The notes under the pieces: model-generated
What the model was told of the DNA's origin: nothing
The model's database searches: none
What the model saw: the letters and a program-made list of their open reading frames with translations, nothing else
In this document: positions 42,815 to 52,876 of the stretch, piece after piece
How the letters are laid out: every line of letters starts with the position of its first letter
Numbering within the stretch: the first letter of the stretch is position 1
Program-made: the position numbers and the translations under genes
Assembly (NCBI GenBank): GCA_026770025.1
Contig: JAMXDE010000006.1
Location: 868,001-932,000 of the forward strand
DNA length: 64,000 bases
Direction of reading: 5' to 3'
Source: Craspedostauros australis
Taxonomy: Eukaryota > Bacillariophyta > Bacillariophyceae > Mastogloiales > Achnanthaceae

Positions 42815-45127
42815 ATGCCGGTCTTCGATTTCGGGTCCGTTCGCTCTGCCTCTCGCTCGTCTCCTTCGGGTGGTGGCGGTGGCTCTGCGGCCCCCACTGG
42901 TGCCCCTTTGGGTGCTCCTGCTGGTGGGTTGTTTCCGCCTTCTGCGGTGGCGTCTGTTACTGGGGGGGTTGGTGATGGCGATGCGGTGGTGTTGTTGTTG
43001 TGGGTCGAATCTGTGGGGTCCATCTGTGGTGGTATCATTGGGGGCTCAGAGGAGAAGGGCGCTGTGCGCTTCTGCACTCGCTCTCTCTGTCCAACGAAGA
43101 GCCATGTCGGGAACAAGGCTCCCCTGCGCGATGGGAGCTTCTACGTCCGCACCATCAAGGCCGACCAGGCACGATTGGCGCCCTCCATCGACGCGTCATG
43201 GTTGCCTGTGTCCATGACCAAGGAGGACCTGCTGTCTGAGCTCAAGGCTCCAGCAGTGTGGCGTGCCTTTCTCCGCGACCTTGCCACCTCACGCCTCCGT
43301 GTCGAGGCTGGCGAGGATGTACCGATCGTCTCAGTTGACGATTTCGCGGCTGTTGAGGACTTGGCATCCCCTCGCCGCCTCGCTCTCCGCATCAGCCCAC
43401 GCGCAGACGAGGTCTCCTCCATCAAGCTGCAAGAGCTGGACATCGTGGCACCTCTGCCAGACGAGTACCGAGTCTCAGACGACACTGACCCTGCCATCAC
43501 TGGCGCCGTCGTTCTGATTGAGAACTGGGAACAGGTCCGCTCCAACTTCGCGCAGCTGGAGAAGATTGTTGCTGGCATCGAGAAAGGACAGGGCGCCGTT
43601 CGCAACGCGGTTGCGGATGACATCAGCGCCGTCATGGTCAGCCTACAGCGTCTGCACACTCAAGATCAGCTCCTCAGCGCTCGCATGGGCGAGGGAGCCA
43701 GTGCTGACGAGACGCTCAGTGAGCAAATCCTCGGCATCCGATCTGCGGTGGAGATGACCCACCAGAAGGTGCTCGACTTTGAGCGCTCTGGTGCGGCCAG
43801 ATTCGCGCGTGAGTGGGCCACCCAGCTTCCCACTCTGCGCTCATCGCTTGACGAGCTCTTCACTCATTACAGCAACTCGGTCAATGCCATCGTTGGTCGC
43901 CTGGATTCCCTGGAGTCCAAGCCATCCTTTTTGCCGGAGCGGTCCTCTCCTTCTCGTGGAGTCTCCTTTTCTCCCGTCGCTTCCACCGCATCCATCGCAA
44001 CCATGGTGGATGATGCCGTCGAGCGCCGCTTCCGCACATTCGAGCGCGACATGGAGGCCAGGCTTTCTGCTTCCCGCTCGGTCCCAGGCATCTCCGCACC
44101 CAGCGGTGTTGGAACTGACCTTGCCGAGCGGCTGAACGAAGCAGAGTGTCGCGTGGAGCAAGCCCTTCGACTCCAATCCGACCATGCCTTCTCGACCGAC
44201 AGCGACACCTTCGCATCGCTTGAGGACGTTCGCGCCTGGATGGACTCCAACAATGTCAAGTCAGTGGGATTGTTCTGGGATATGTTCTCCTTGCTCGTGT
44301 CCATGAACTCCAAGGCCAACAAGAGCGGCAAGGATCGCGCCGATGAGGGCTACTCTGCCAGTCGCATTGCTGCCACTGTTGCTGAGATTGACCTCGCCGC
44401 GTCCATGGGCCACATCCGTCCCGTCGCTCTCTTTGCAAAGAACGGTCGTGGAGAGCTCTCGCCACCTGAAGAAGGCCTGGCCGCTGCTCCCAGCTGGAAC
44501 AAATGGGCCAATGGCATGTCATCCTACCGTGGCATCGTCTCCTCGTCCTACCGTGGGTACCTACAAGGCATCAACGGAAAGGTCCCGTCCTGTGGCAACC
44601 CTGCCCAGGCGGCCCTTGCTCGCTACCTTAGTAGGCGCGCTGAGATCCATTGGCATGGGCTCACCTCATTCATGCAGACCTTCTACCATGACCTCGTGTC
44701 GGCATCCAACTTTCAGGCCGCCTCGGCTTGGAACTTGGTCGGCCGATGCGTCTGCTCCGTCTTTGACGAGCTACATCTGGTCCGATCTGACTCCAGTTTG
44801 GTCGCTGGCGAGATGGCGAGCCTCGACAACAAGGCCAAGGTCCTGTGGTCCGTTCTCCGCTGTCATCGCATCATGGACTCGCTCCTGGAGGTCGAATTCC
44901 ATGGGCATCCTGCCCTTGCTCGGGCGCTGTCCATGTACCAGCTCTCTGAGCGTGTCGACAGGTCCGAGATGGAGAAGCTGCGCGATGAGCTCAAGCTTGT
45001 CAAGTTGCTGGCACAGGATGCCATGGACGAGGCTGAGCGCAGCGGCAAGAAGGCTGCTGAGGCCAAGCGGGCTGGTGCCAATGCGAAGAACGAGCTCAAC
45101 CAACAGAAGAAGAAGAACAGTAACTGA
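42815..45127 (+). CDS. DIRS-like ORF1, putative Gag-like protein
   Basis: The ATG at 42,815 (MPVFDFGSVRSAS) is the only in-frame Met before the body and gives 770 residues. A Ser/Gly/Pro-rich N-terminus is followed by long helical, charged segments (for example IENWEQVRSNFAQLEKIVAGIEKGQG) and a Lys/Ala-rich C-terminal coiled coil (DEAERSGKKAAEAKRAGANAKNELN). No zinc knuckle is present. Its place ahead of the RT frame argues for a structural, nucleic-acid-packaging protein, as in other DIRS elements, but there is no direct domain evidence. Confidence 0.75.
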   Translation: MPVFDFGSVRSASRSSPSGGGGGSAAPTGAPLGAPAGGLFPPSAVASVTGGVGDGDAVVLLLWVESVGSICGGIIGGSEEKGAVRFCTRSLCPTKSHVGNKAPLRDGSFYVRTIKADQARLAPSIDASWLPVSMTKEDLLSELKAPAVWRAFLRDLATSRLRVEAGEDVPIVSVDDFAAVEDLASPRRLALRISPRADEVSSIKLQELDIVAPLPDEYRVSDDTDPAITGAVVLIENWEQVRSNFAQLEKIVAGIEKGQGAVRNAVADDISAVMVSLQRLHTQDQLLSARMGEGASADETLSEQILGIRSAVEMTHQKVLDFERSGAARFAREWATQLPTLRSSLDELFTHYSNSVNAIVGRLDSLESKPSFLPERSSPSRGVSFSPVASTASIATMVDDAVERRFRTFERDMEARLSASRSVPGISAPSGVGTDLAERLNEAECRVEQALRLQSDHAFSTDSDTFASLEDVRAWMDSNNVKSVGLFWDMFSLLVSMNSKANKSGKDRADEGYSASRIAATVAEIDLAASMGHIRPVALFAKNGRGELSPPEEGLAAAPSWNKWANGMSSYRGIVSSSYRGYLQGINGKVPSCGNPAQAALARYLSRRAEIHWHGLTSFMQTFYHDLVSASNFQAASAWNLVGRCVCSVFDELHLVRSDSSLVAGEMASLDNKAKVLWSVLRCHRIMDSLLEVEFHGHPALARALSMYQLSERVDRSEMEKLRDELKLVKLLAQDAMDEAERSGKKAAEAKRAGANAKNELNQQKKKNSN

Positions 45128-45154
45128 GACGCGGCTCCTGAGTCGGCTGTTGCA

Positions 45155-48100
45155 ATGGATGGTGTGGATTCCAGACCATCCTTGCACGGCGTGACTCGGG
45201 GCACAGTTGGGCGCAGGTTGCAGCAGACTGATTGCTGTGCGGGCGTCGTTGCTTCGCGATGCCCGGCTTGGGTGTTCGATCTTGACTCGCTGGGGCTGTC
45301 TGTCGGTTTCATCGCCGGCTGGTCTGGCTCTGACGAGGATGGCGCGATCATCCGGCAGCTGCTCCCATTGGTGGTGCTGCAACCAGCAGCACCCTCTGTG
45401 GCGCAGCTCAACAGCGTTAATCTGCTACTAGCCGAGCATTCCATCACCAAATCCCTCTTCTCTGCTGTTGATGCCAGTTCTCTCGTTGTGGTTGCTTCAT
45501 CGCATCGCTCTCGCTGGCTTCCACCTGGTTGGTCGGCAAGGTCTTGGCGCGTGGAGCACTCACAGGTCGGTGGCGTCACCGATGCCGTAGGCTCTCCGAC
45601 TATCTTCTGGCGATGCCCTTCGCCTCCACAAGGCCCCCTACAGATTCATTCGGTTCCTCGCACTCTGCACTCGGTGCTGGACGACAAGCAATCGTCTCAG
45701 CACTGGCATCCTCCTCCTCCACCCAACCTCAATGTTGGACCTCTTCGCGTCATCCGCGTGGACGCCGTGAAGGTGTATGGTAAACCTGTGCTGCATCCTG
45801 GTGGTCTCATCCCGATCGGTTGCCTTCGGTCGGAGTTTGTGCTGGCGCCTTCCGTGTTCGGTCGTGGCAAGTGGTGCGCTCGCCCGCTTCGGTCGTTCGA
45901 GCGTCTTCGTGCGCTCGACTTCCCTGATACGGTTGCTCTCACCCTTCCTTCTGCTTCTGCTTCTGCGCTCCCAGGCAAATTGTTCTTCTCTGTTTTGTCC
46001 CAACTTTGCACATTCAACGAGGGGGGTACTTTTCTTTTCGATTCTTCTTCCTTTGCGACTGGCTGCCGTCCTGTCAGTTCGCCTCCATCTTCCGCCGGTC
46101 GCGGCTTGAGTCCGTCTGCAGCGGTATTCATTCCTGGATCCGCTGCAGCGGCATCTACCGCTCACCGTGTTACTACCAACTCTATGTTGCTACCATCTTC
46201 TGGCGATTCCATGCCTCTCACTTCATCGCTCCACACCATCAGCTCCGTCTCTCCTCCTGCCTCGTCACTTACCAACGACAACTCGTCTTGTACTCCTGAT
46301 TCCACAGATTCATCAGCAGCCAGTCACCCTCCCATCAAGACATGGGTGGCTCCATCAGAACTTCAGCGCAGCGTGCTGGAGGAGGCAGAATGGAACCGGC
46401 GCGCTCAGAAGGCTACTAAGTCCGACGACGCATCCATTCCCACTCACCTCTGGATGGATCAGCTGGTCAAGGGTTCTGTAAATCAATGGGATACGGCGGA
46501 TATGCAGAACCTGGAAGCCGGATGCAATGGCCTGAGGAGATGGATGTTGGGATGGTGGAGTCGACGTGTCACCACCTCCTTCTGGAGATGGTACTGTCGG
46601 CATCACCCCTCCCTGCGTCGTGTCACCACCAAGGTTGTTGCTGTTTCAACTGATGGCATCTACCGATGGAACCGGAAAGGCAGGGCAAGGTATGCAGCAT
46701 GGCGAAGACAGAGGCGACAGGCCTCACCCGATATATTCGATGCTGCTTGCGATGCAATCGCTCGAGTGTGTCGCTCCACTTGGTGGAATTGGGACGACGG
46801 ATCTCGCCCTCTGTTCTGGAGGTGGGCCAAGGAATATCAGACTATCATTCAAGAGGGTCTGCCGGTACACTTTCAATCGTCGCCGCCAAGCTACACTCAA
46901 CCGCAACGCAACGCCAATGATCCTCACATCCGAGACATGATGGCAGCCAAGCTGTGCAAGGTCCGACAAAAGCGATACATCATCCCAGGCACTGTTCACT
47001 CTCTCACTTCGTTCTTCGGGGTACCCAAGGGAGAGACCGACATCCGCATGGTGTATGATGCAACTGCAAGTGGCCTCAACGACGCTGTCTGGGTGCCTGG
47101 GTTCCCACTCCCGACTCTGGACACTCACCTACGAGCTGTGGGCACCAACACCTTCATGGCTGACAACGACATTGGAGAGATGTTCCTTAATTTCATGCTT
47201 CATCCATGCCTGAAGCGGGTCTGCGGTGTCGACATCACACACTATCTGACTGAAGAGGACCCCAAGGCTGGTAACAAGCTTGTTTGGGAGCGATGGGACC
47301 GGGCAGCAATGGGCTTAAAGTCTTCGCCTTATCAAGCTGTCCAAGCCATGCTCTTCGCCGAAGAAGCTATCCTGGGGTCCCACACTGATCCGCTCAACGT
47401 GTTCCAATGGAGCCAAGTCCGGCTGAACCTCCCTGGATCGGTGAATTACAATCCATCTCTTCCTTGGGTTTCGAAACTGGACACCAATGGCAACATTGCA
47501 GCAGATGCCTTCATCTACGTGGACGATGTCCGTCCTACTGGAGGCTCACAAGACATCTGCTGGCGAGCTACCAAGCGAGTGGGACACATGCTGGCCTACC
47601 TCGGTATTCAGGACGCGGCCAGAAAGCGTCGAGCTGCTACCAGGACCCCTGGTCCTTGGACTGGGGCAGTGGTGGTGGCACATGACTCAGGTGTGTACGC
47701 CACGGCAACACAAGAAAAATGGGACAAGGGCCGCGATCAGGTGGCCTCTGTCCTGGTAGATCTTGTGAAGAGTGACACCATCGAGCGAAAGAAGCTGGAA
47801 CGCATACGAGGATTCTTGAACTACCTTTGTCAGACCTACAAGCCAATGACACCCTACCTGATCGGATTCCATCTCACCATAGATGGATGGAGAGAAGGAA
47901 GGGATGCAGACGGCTGGAGAATCCTCAACTACATCAACCAGACAACATCAACACATGTCGAAACAGGTGATGCCACTCCTCCACCTGAGTACGTCAAGCC
48001 TGCTCCGCGTCTTGCTTCCGACCTTGAGGCTCTTCATCAGTTCTTCGCACCACCAGAGCCACCACTTCGTCTTATGCGGCCTGGTCATTCCATTCGAGCC

Positions 48101-49048
48101 TGGTACGGTTTTGCAGATGCATCACAAGCCGGATTTGGCGCTTCCCTTCAGGTCGGCAATGACATTGCCTTCCAGTACGGCGAATGGACCTCAGAAGAAA
48201 ATGAAACCAGCACATCAAACTGGCGTGAGCTCAAGAACTTGGTCGAAGCCTTGAAAGAATGGACTGCCAAGTTCAAGCTGGAAGGGAGCGAGGTGTTCCT
48301 CTTCACGGATAACTCCACAGCTGAGAGTGCGTTTTGGAAGGGAAATTCAACTTCCAAACGCTTGGCGGACCTGGTGCTCGAGATGAGACTGCTTGAAATG
48401 AGGTCAAACATGATCTTGCACGTCATACATGTCAGTGGAGATCGGATGATACTTCAAGGCACAGACGGATTGTCTCGGGCCGATCACAGCACCGGCGTTA
48501 TGGCTGGACAGAGCATGCTGCAACACATCCCTCTCCACTTGCAGCCATCAGATCGAAGAGGCAATCATCTCAAGGACACCATGAGAACATGTATGGAGGG
48601 AATCGAATACGAATGGCTCACCCCTGAAGGATGGTACAGTACAGGTCAACGGCGAGGCAATTTTGTATGGGAATCTGCTCCTGCAGCTGCGGATGCGATG
48701 ATCGATCAGATTGGCAAAGCTCGGCACAAGCGACCCCAGAACCTGCACGTGGTCTGCATACCCAGATTGATGACTGGTCGGTGGCGGAGGAAGCTGTTGC
48801 GGTTGAGTGACTTCTACTTCAAGGTTGAACGGTGTCATGAATGGCCTGCTCACCTGCTGGAGCCTTTGTTTGTCTTCATTTGTCTTCCTTATCTCTCTTG
48901 GAACCCCAGACTCGACGAACAACGCAAGCTATTGGAAGAACCAAATGAGGTTCTGCTGCAGCGAGGTGTGTGGGAAGCTGATCCAATCAGGTGCAGGCGT
49001 GTTCTGCGCGAACTTCTCCAGTCCGCGCGGGCCCTTTGCCCCCTGTAG
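45155..49048 (+). CDS. DIRS-like ORF2: reverse transcriptase and RNase H
   Basis: 1,297 residues. The first 470 or so are Ser/Pro-rich and unrecognised. The RT domain begins near residue 590. Its first motif is FGVPKGETDIRMVYDATASGLND (about 618-640), followed by FMADNDIGEMFLNF and the catalytic FIYVDDVRPTG (about 785-795). RNase H follows from about 985 with GFADASQAGFGAS, NWRELKNL, FTDNSTAESAF and GTDGLSR, which together supply the acidic residues of the active site. This RT type is recurrent in diatom and dinoflagellate genomes beside recombinase ORFs. The frame is intact. The last 70 residues overlap the start of ORF3 in another frame. Confidence 0.92.
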   Translation: MDGVDSRPSLHGVTRGTVGRRLQQTDCCAGVVASRCPAWVFDLDSLGLSVGFIAGWSGSDEDGAIIRQLLPLVVLQPAAPSVAQLNSVNLLLAEHSITKSLFSAVDASSLVVVASSHRSRWLPPGWSARSWRVEHSQVGGVTDAVGSPTIFWRCPSPPQGPLQIHSVPRTLHSVLDDKQSSQHWHPPPPPNLNVGPLRVIRVDAVKVYGKPVLHPGGLIPIGCLRSEFVLAPSVFGRGKWCARPLRSFERLRALDFPDTVALTLPSASASALPGKLFFSVLSQLCTFNEGGTFLFDSSSFATGCRPVSSPPSSAGRGLSPSAAVFIPGSAAAASTAHRVTTNSMLLPSSGDSMPLTSSLHTISSVSPPASSLTNDNSSCTPDSTDSSAASHPPIKTWVAPSELQRSVLEEAEWNRRAQKATKSDDASIPTHLWMDQLVKGSVNQWDTADMQNLEAGCNGLRRWMLGWWSRRVTTSFWRWYCRHHPSLRRVTTKVVAVSTDGIYRWNRKGRARYAAWRRQRRQASPDIFDAACDAIARVCRSTWWNWDDGSRPLFWRWAKEYQTIIQEGLPVHFQSSPPSYTQPQRNANDPHIRDMMAAKLCKVRQKRYIIPGTVHSLTSFFGVPKGETDIRMVYDATASGLNDAVWVPGFPLPTLDTHLRAVGTNTFMADNDIGEMFLNFMLHPCLKRVCGVDITHYLTEEDPKAGNKLVWERWDRAAMGLKSSPYQAVQAMLFAEEAILGSHTDPLNVFQWSQVRLNLPGSVNYNPSLPWVSKLDTNGNIAADAFIYVDDVRPTGGSQDICWRATKRVGHMLAYLGIQDAARKRRAATRTPGPWTGAVVVAHDSGVYATATQEKWDKGRDQVASVLVDLVKSDTIERKKLERIRGFLNYLCQTYKPMTPYLIGFHLTIDGWREGRDADGWRILNYINQTTSTHVETGDATPPPEYVKPAPRLASDLEALHQFFAPPEPPLRLMRPGHSIRAWYGFADASQAGFGASLQVGNDIAFQYGEWTSEENETSTSNWRELKNLVEALKEWTAKFKLEGSEVFLFTDNSTAESAFWKGNSTSKRLADLVLEMRLLEMRSNMILHVIHVSGDRMILQGTDGLSRADHSTGVMAGQSMLQHIPLHLQPSDRRGNHLKDTMRTCMEGIEYEWLTPEGWYSTGQRRGNFVWESAPAAADAMIDQIGKARHKRPQNLHVVCIPRLMTGRWRRKLLRLSDFYFKVERCHEWPAHLLEPLFVFICLPYLSWNPRLDEQRKLLEEPNEVLLQRGVWEADPIRCRRVLRELLQSARALCPL

Positions 49049-50408
49049 GTCAGCTTGGTGCGGCTCGTGCTATGGCGAGATTGGAGACAAGAACTTTCCT
49101 GTCCAAACTGCCAACGACGATGACGGTATCGATCTCACTCCGGATATCGACAAGACTCGCTTCCGAATAGCCCGAAACGGTGACCATCTTATGGTGCCGT
49201 TTCAGTGCGATCGCTGTCACTTCCGCAATATCATGCTCCGCGAGCCACTCAACCACAGACAACAGGATCGAGAGATGCTTGTCTACATTCGACGAGCCAA
49301 CCTCGACGCCTTTTGGAGCAGAGAACCATCCACTGTCGCGGCAAATCTTCGCGAAGCCCGACGCATGGAAGCTTTTGCGGATCGGTTGAACATCCCATCC
49401 ATCAGCGCTCCCATGGGTCCCTTCCCGCTTCAAGACTCGTGTGGCATGGCTGGAGCAATGGCAGTACTCGACAGGTCCTTGGATACAGGTCGCTATGCGA
49501 CCAATGTTCAATGGGAGACCTTTCGACGCACCAGGTCGGCCATCACCAATATTCACCAAGCGGGGGTTGCTGGACTTGGGGAGTCTGTCATGGCATACGA
49601 GAGGTCCCGCATGTGGATGTCAAGTGTGCCGTCGCATCAGTTCTGGTTCACTCGATTCATGGAAGGTACCCACAGGAGAGTGGGGCAGATCCGCAAGCCA
49701 GCTCGTGCCTACACCATTGACGAGATCCATGGGCTGGAAGCTCTGTTGGAGCACGAGTGGAGAATGGACAACGATCACTCCCGGCGCAAGAGAACCGCAG
49801 AAGTGGCTATGCTTACAATTGTGGCCTTCTGCACCGGGCTGAGGGGAGAGGAGATGCTACAAATCGACCTTCTTGCTACCTCTTCGAGTCTCAAGCATCT
49901 TCAAGATACGAAGCTTCCGCACGCACGGCTCGCCATCATCGGTCGCACCAAAGGCAACAGGCATGACGGAGCACGATTCGACGTTCCATGTGTGAAGACA
50001 ACTTCAGGCACCGGATTACAACCCGGTAAATGGATCAAGCGAATGGTGCGACAAGTCGAAGGTGCGGGACTTCGTAATGGCAAGCTTTTGACAAGGAAAC
50101 TGAATCCGCCGAGGCTCCTGGAGTTTCGGGACGACGTATATGTGGCGCTGGAGGCCTTGCAGGCCCAAGGCATAATCGATACAGAGGTGGATATCCGAGA
50201 CAAATACGGTCTTGACCGTTCAGCTCGCAGAGGGTCCACTTCTCACGCGATCAACATGCGTGTTCCAAGAGATATCATCATGGCAAACAACAGATGGCGA
50301 ACCGAAGCCAACTCAGTCTCGGGAAACCCAAGACTGGACATGGTGGACACCTACTCAGCACTGGAGTCACTGCTTCCTGCTGTATTGGAGTACTCGAAGC
50401 AGATGTGA
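48837..50408 (+). CDS. DIRS-like ORF3: tyrosine recombinase
   Basis: 523 residues from the ATG at 48,837 (the frame is open further up, but from GTG). The C-terminal half has a tyrosine-recombinase catalytic core. Box I Arg is in FCTGLRGEEM (about 337). The box II region is SARRGSTSHA (about 463), then NNRWRTE (about 483), and the likely nucleophile Tyr is in VDTYSAL (about 504). The first His of the usual HxxR is not present: the equivalent position reads Arg (RSARRG). It would insert the circular cDNA into the genome. The N-terminal half is less conserved. It overlaps the end of ORF2 by 212 bases, so its expression needs reinitiation, splicing or a separate transcript. Confidence 0.85.
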   Translation: MNGLLTCWSLCLSSFVFLISLGTPDSTNNASYWKNQMRFCCSEVCGKLIQSGAGVFCANFSSPRGPFAPCRSAWCGSCYGEIGDKNFPVQTANDDDGIDLTPDIDKTRFRIARNGDHLMVPFQCDRCHFRNIMLREPLNHRQQDREMLVYIRRANLDAFWSREPSTVAANLREARRMEAFADRLNIPSISAPMGPFPLQDSCGMAGAMAVLDRSLDTGRYATNVQWETFRRTRSAITNIHQAGVAGLGESVMAYERSRMWMSSVPSHQFWFTRFMEGTHRRVGQIRKPARAYTIDEIHGLEALLEHEWRMDNDHSRRKRTAEVAMLTIVAFCTGLRGEEMLQIDLLATSSSLKHLQDTKLPHARLAIIGRTKGNRHDGARFDVPCVKTTSGTGLQPGKWIKRMVRQVEGAGLRNGKLLTRKLNPPRLLEFRDDVYVALEALQAQGIIDTEVDIRDKYGLDRSARRGSTSHAINMRVPRDIIMANNRWRTEANSVSGNPRLDMVDTYSALESLLPAVLEYSKQM

Positions 50409-52876
50409 TCCATCTGCGGGGACGACGAGGGGGGAGAGAACGGCTCCATTGTGCCAGCACACACACTGCCACACTGGAGCTGATTCAAGCTAGGTGCCAT
50501 CATCTTCGCTCACCCAATATTGACCAGAAAAGGACAACCATGGGAACTTGACGCTGTCGTTCCAAATGGCTAATCCAGGAAAATATATGGGCACGTATCT
50601 GGAATCGAACTACATGTTCTTCCATGCGTTGCGAAGCTCTGCCTGCCACCAATGGCGTGAGGACTCGGTCGACTGATTGTCGGCCGGTCCACAACTACCC
50701 CCCACGTTAGCACTTCAATACAGTAGAGTAATAAGTATACTCCTACGTATTGACGTACCACCGTGTGACAATGTGAAGGAAGCTGCACAGGTCGCAATGA
50801 ACACACAGGATGACCGAGGTGGTCGGTGGAGGTGGCCACATTAGCCTATCATTTCATGAGATGAGCCCATTCAGGATACGATAGTAGAATCGTGCCGATT
50901 CTGAAGAGAAGTGGCTAAATCATCCTATTATGTTGCAGATACTATATTAGTGAAGTTACAAGCTCCAGGGTCTTGCAGTTAAAAAGTTTATATTTCTCGC
51001 ACCAGGCTACGACTAGTGGCTATTGGCTAATTTCCGGTTTTTTGGCACTTATTGGTAATTATTGGTAACCATTGGCATATCGCCGACGGCACAAGCAACC
51101 ATTCGATGAGTTGATGGCCGTTGCCTGACATCTTTGCATCATTAGGAAGAGGAGAGTGAGAGCTCTCTGTTGATGTCTTCATTGTCTGCAAACGGTCTCC
51201 GCTTCATGTTCATCTCGATGCCTCTTTTTACCCTTGATCGGCCTTTTTCATACGGACGACATACGGACGTGGTTTCAGATTTTTTCGTTGGTAACCATTG
51301 GTAACCACGTAGAGTCTACGACGTTCTGGTACAGAAATTTGTTGCTTTGTCGTCCAACCTCGACCAACCGTCTTCCAAAGACCCGCATCCAATTCTGTTT
51401 TGTCTATTGCTCAAGTGGATGGCATGGTTGAATTCGTCGCTTCATTCTGCTTCGGGTGATGTGTTGGTCAAAGGTCCAGAGTGCTTTTGTGTGTTGTGTT
51501 GGGTGTTTAAAGTTAGTCACTAATGCTCGTGACAGCCATGATCATCAATCCGTGAACGCACAAAAGTTCGCGCCAAAAATTATCGTGCTTTTTACGTGTT
51601 GTTGAGTCGGACTGTGCTGTTCACCTGAGTCTGGCTACTTTATGCGAGGTTGTGCCTTGCCCTGATGTCGGATCATCGTGTCGTTGCTTTCAATAGACGC
51701 AGTATCCTCTCCTTAACCTGCCCATGTAGCCTTGGTCTTCGAACCTAACTTCCTCCAAAGATATACCAACTGCAAGTTGTGTTCTTCGCTTTGTCACGTG
51801 GTATCCTTGCAAGGAAACATCGCTTCCTGATCAGGCCCCACAACTGTCTCCATTGACGCCAGTTGCTACACCCTCCCAAAGACTAACCACGCATCTCATG
51901 CTCATGCGATGGGTGAAGTCGTTGACGCAGTCGCTGTTCATGCCCCATCAAACCACGTTCGAACCGTTCTGTGGAGGAAGCCTCATGTTCTTTACTGATC
52001 TCCAGTGCAACTATGGCCAATCGAACACTGGCCTCTACATTGCACACGCAATAAATGCTAAAATGCGCGCACATTGCGTGGAAATTATGCGCGGCGCAGT
52101 TGCACATGCTCAGCGATGTGGAGGATCCAATGAAGAGCGGTCAGAGCATGGCGAGATTCGACTCCTCAGTGCGAAACAGTCGACTCTGCTCTATTCTAGA
52201 CTGCTCTTGTGTGCTGCTGATATCCAAGGGATCATTGCTCCCCCAAGCAGGATGGATACAATGATGCACATACATCCAAGTTGCTTTTGCCAAGACGGTT
52301 GCTGGTGCACTGTATTCCGGAGTAGAGCTGAAACGCTATTGCAGAACTTATCAACCATATCAGCAACCGCAATGTTGTACGATGAACGAAGCCACAATGG
52401 ATGATACCAGGATGTAAGGAACTGATCATAGCATGTGAGGAACGCACCGGTTGGCACCACATTGTTTTGTGATCATTTCAACCATGTGTTAACACGCGCT
52501 GAGGCACACAGAAATTCGCCACGATACATCGCGGTGATTGGCATTCGTGAATGGCAACGACGAGTGGCGGCTCCAGAGAAACGAACAGATCTCGACAACG
52601 ACCCATTCAATCACCACCAAAGTTGGAGAGGGTGATGAAATGCCACACATGAGAGTTCTCACGAAAGGAGAGCTCAAACAAACGGAGCGGCTTGGACTTG
52701 CCGAGGAGGTTTGTGTCAAAATTGGTGGTTTTTGGGCCGGTTCGCGTGGGACTGACGTACAAAATGTACCAGCGTCTACGTCAAAATTGACTCATACGAC
52801 TAGTTACCAATCGTTACAAATGGTTACCAAAACATTTGGCCTCCACTCAAGCCAAAAGACACCAGAGTAAAGTATT
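50409..52876. other. 2.5 kb gene-poor region with GGTAACCA-type repeats
   Basis: This is the right flank of the DIRS-like element, up to the LON-like gene's stop. It is AT-rich and has no supported gene. TTGGTAACCATTGG-like strings occur near 51,055 and twice near 51,290. Inverted forms (AGTTACCAATCG, ATGGTTACCAAAA) lie near 52,803-52,830, suggesting the remnants of a separate mobile element with degenerate inverted ends. An open frame at 51,853-52,404 lacks an ATG at its start and any domain. Confidence 0.4.

Larger units (their letters stand above)
42815..50408 (+). mobile_element. DIRS-like tyrosine-recombinase retrotransposon (coding part)
   Basis: Three long plus-strand frames with reverse transcriptase, RNase H and a tyrosine recombinase, and no protease or DDE integrase, define a DIRS-type element. 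Such elements copy via RNA and insert circular DNA by site-specific recombination rather than by an integrase. ORF1 and ORF2 are 27 bases apart; ORF2 and ORF3 overlap by 212 bases. All three frames are uninterrupted, suggesting a young or functional copy. Terminal and internal complementary repeats expected of DIRS elements could not be located by eye. Confidence 0.88.

Noticed and set aside
50575-50660. tRNA-like string (minus strand AGTTCGATTCC after GGCAGGCAGAGC)
   Set aside because: The T stem pairs in only three of five positions and no acceptor or anticodon stem could be drawn.
51853-52404. 183-codon plus-strand ORF in the gene-poor region
   Set aside because: No ATG at its start, no recognisable domain, and it lies amid repeat-like DNA; it may be a relic at most.
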